Source of the DNA: Planctomycetaceae bacterium UBA6894
GTDB taxonomy: Bacteria; Planctomycetota; Planctomycetia; Gemmatales; Gemmataceae
Direction: 5' to 3'
Length of the DNA stretch: 13,650 bases
Assembly (NCBI GenBank): GCA_002451275.1
Contig: DKBS01000025.1
Coordinates: 3,205-16,854 of the forward strand
Shown: positions 12,584 through 13,650 of the stretch, piece after piece
How positions within the stretch are numbered: the first letter of the stretch is position 1
Layout: each line of letters starts with the position of its first letter
The notes under the pieces: generated by a model
Database searches by the model: none
What the model saw: the letters and a program-made list of their open reading frames with translations, nothing else
Told to the model about the DNA's origin: nothing
Made by a program: the position numbers and the translations under genes

Positions 12584-13650
12584 GGCCATTGCCGAGTTGT
12601 TGCTCACGGCCGAGGAAATGCTGGAACGAGGGGAGGAGCCCTCTCCCGTGGAATTGTGCCATCGCCAACCGCGTTTGCTTGTGGAATTCACTCGGAAGTG
12701 GGCAGCGTTGCGGGCGACCCAGTGGCTGAACCGGCCCCTGGATTCCAAACCCAACCTGGGGCCCGTCCCCGCGGGACCTGATTGGCTGCAGGCGAACCGC
12801 GTTCTTGCCGGACGGTACCGGTTGGAACGGATCCTGGGCGAGGGGGGCCACGGCCAGGTGTGGCGCGCCTGGGACAATCAACTCGGCCGGGCCGTCGCGC
12901 TGAAGGTTCCCAAGGCCGTTGGTGAAAAGGCCGACAAGGCAACGCTTGCCGAGGCTCGCCGTATCGCCGGTTTGAAACATCCCGGGATCGTGCAGGTGCA
13001 CGACATCGGGCAGGACGGGGATATTCGCTTCCTTGTCACCGATCTGGTGGAGGGTGGCAGTCTGGCGGACATGCCGGCCACGAAAGGCTACTCCACCCGT
13101 CAGGTGCTGGGGTGGCTGGCGGAGGTTGCCGACGCGCTTGATTATGCCCACCGGATGGGCGTTGTTCACCGCGACATCAAGCCGGCAAACATTTTGCTTG
13201 ACCACCATGGCCGGGCCCTTCTGGCCGATTTCGGCATTTCCCGGTCCCCCTCCGATCAGGCGGGGATTCCGGGCAACACCTCGTTTTCCGGCACCCTGCG
13301 TTACATGGCACCGGAACAGGTCCTGGGCCTGGCCGTGACCCCGCAGGCGGATATACATGCCCTGGGTGTGGTGCTCCACGAATTGCTCACGGGTAACTTG
13401 CCCTATTCCCCTGCGGCGAATGCTGATCCGGCGGTGCTACGCTCCGAGATTGTGGCTGGGACCCGGAACCTTGCGGAGGACCTGCCCGCCCAGGTGCAGG
13501 CGATCTGTTCCAGGGCCTTGCAGGTGGAACCGACGAGGCGTCAAGCCAGCGCCGCGGAATTCGCCCGGAAACTCCGGGCCTGCCAGAAGGACAAGGCTGG
13601 CCGGGGCAAGGTGACGGCAATGGTGGGAATGCTGGGCCTTCTGGGGCTAG
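12549..13650 (+). CDS. Ser/Thr protein kinase (Hanks type), 3' partial
   Basis: Open to the right edge, with 367 residues visible. Residues 1-60 form a short helical leader (LLLTAEEMLERGEEPSPVELC) of the kind seen before planctomycete kinases. The kinase domain runs from about 90 to 345: glycine loop GEGGHGQVW (97-105), K119 in VALKV, helix-C E135, catalytic loop HRDIKPANIL (D209), DFG at 227-229, and APE at 254-256. All catalytic residues are intact, so it should be active and of the RD type. The last residues (KVTAMVGMLGLLGL) look like the start of a transmembrane helix, so the missing part probably includes a membrane anchor and an external or sensor region. The ATG at 12549 lies inside the sigma factor gene (35-nt overlap) with GAGGCGG upstream, implying translational coupling. 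The kinase probably regulates the sigma factor; this is inferred from context. Confidence 0.92.
   Translation, partial: MSGSNLTPAEHEAIAELLLTAEEMLERGEEPSPVELCHRQPRLLVEFTRKWAALRATQWLNRPLDSKPNLGPVPAGPDWLQANRVLAGRYRLERILGEGGHGQVWRAWDNQLGRAVALKVPKAVGEKADKATLAEARRIAGLKHPGIVQVHDIGQDGDIRFLVTDLVEGGSLADMPATKGYSTRQVLGWLAEVADALDYAHRMGVVHRDIKPANILLDHHGRALLADFGISRSPSDQAGIPGNTSFSGTLRYMAPEQVLGLAVTPQADIHALGVVLHELLTGNLPYSPAANADPAVLRSEIVAGTRNLAEDLPAQVQAICSRALQVEPTRRQASAAEFARKLRACQKDKAGRGKVTAMVGMLGLLGL

Noticed and set aside
1..13650. RNA genes, CRISPR arrays, insertion sequences, phage genes, toxin-antitoxin pairs
   Set aside because: No tRNA-like cloverleaf, rRNA sequence, spaced direct repeats of CRISPR type, transposase or integrase motifs, or terminal inverted repeats noticed on either strand by eye.

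Overview
The window is GC-rich, gene-dense bacterial chromosome and most likely comes from a planctomycete. The main pointers are a DUF1559 protein with a prepilin-type N-terminus, a family expanded in Planctomycetes, and a sigma factor gene overlapping a Ser/Thr kinase gene whose leader region is of the kind seen in planctomycetes. A WaaP-like kinase and a WaaG-like glycosyltransferase fit a Gram-negative envelope. I see no rRNA, tRNA, CRISPR array, transposase or phage gene.

Layout, left to right. (1) 1-2879, plus strand: an envelope sugar block, with a tandem WaaP/InaA-type kinase open to the left edge followed by a family-4 glycosyltransferase. A strong bidirectional terminator lies at 2904-2936. 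(2) 2955-4475, minus strand: a DUF1559 pseudopilin-like protein followed by a small lipoprotein. The lipoprotein frame contains an in-frame UGA directly after a Cys codon and continues in frame for 51 sense codons to a stop placed just before the terminator. A hairpin with a GGUC loop lies 29 nt after the UGA. This makes it a candidate Cys-Sec selenoprotein; a nonsense mutation is the alternative. (3) 4755-7365, minus strand: a sulfur-relay operon encoding a zinc-ribbon/TusA-like protein, a DsrE-family protein and a fusion of a TusA-like domain to the catalytic core of cobalamin-independent methionine synthase. (4) 7475-8074, plus: a DUF3109/YkgJ-type cysteine-rich protein, divergent from the sulfur operon. 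(5) 8227-11824, plus: a STAS anti-anti-sigma factor, an RsbW-like ATP-binding protein and full-length MutS. (6) 11951 to the right edge, plus: an ECF-type sigma factor behind an extended -10 promoter, overlapping a Ser/Thr kinase that runs off the window.

How the genes work together. Region 1 probably modifies LPS core. Region 3 looks like a persulfide relay (TusA-like carriers plus DsrE) coupled to a methyltransferase that handles homocysteine or a related thiol; the physical fusion makes this the most interesting metabolic unit. Region 5 pairs a partner-switching module with a DNA-repair gene. Region 6 is a sigma/kinase signalling pair. The two strongest leads for something undescribed are the UGA-containing lipoprotein with its hairpin and the TusA-DsrE-TusA::MetE operon. 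Both are read from sequence alone and need homology checks.
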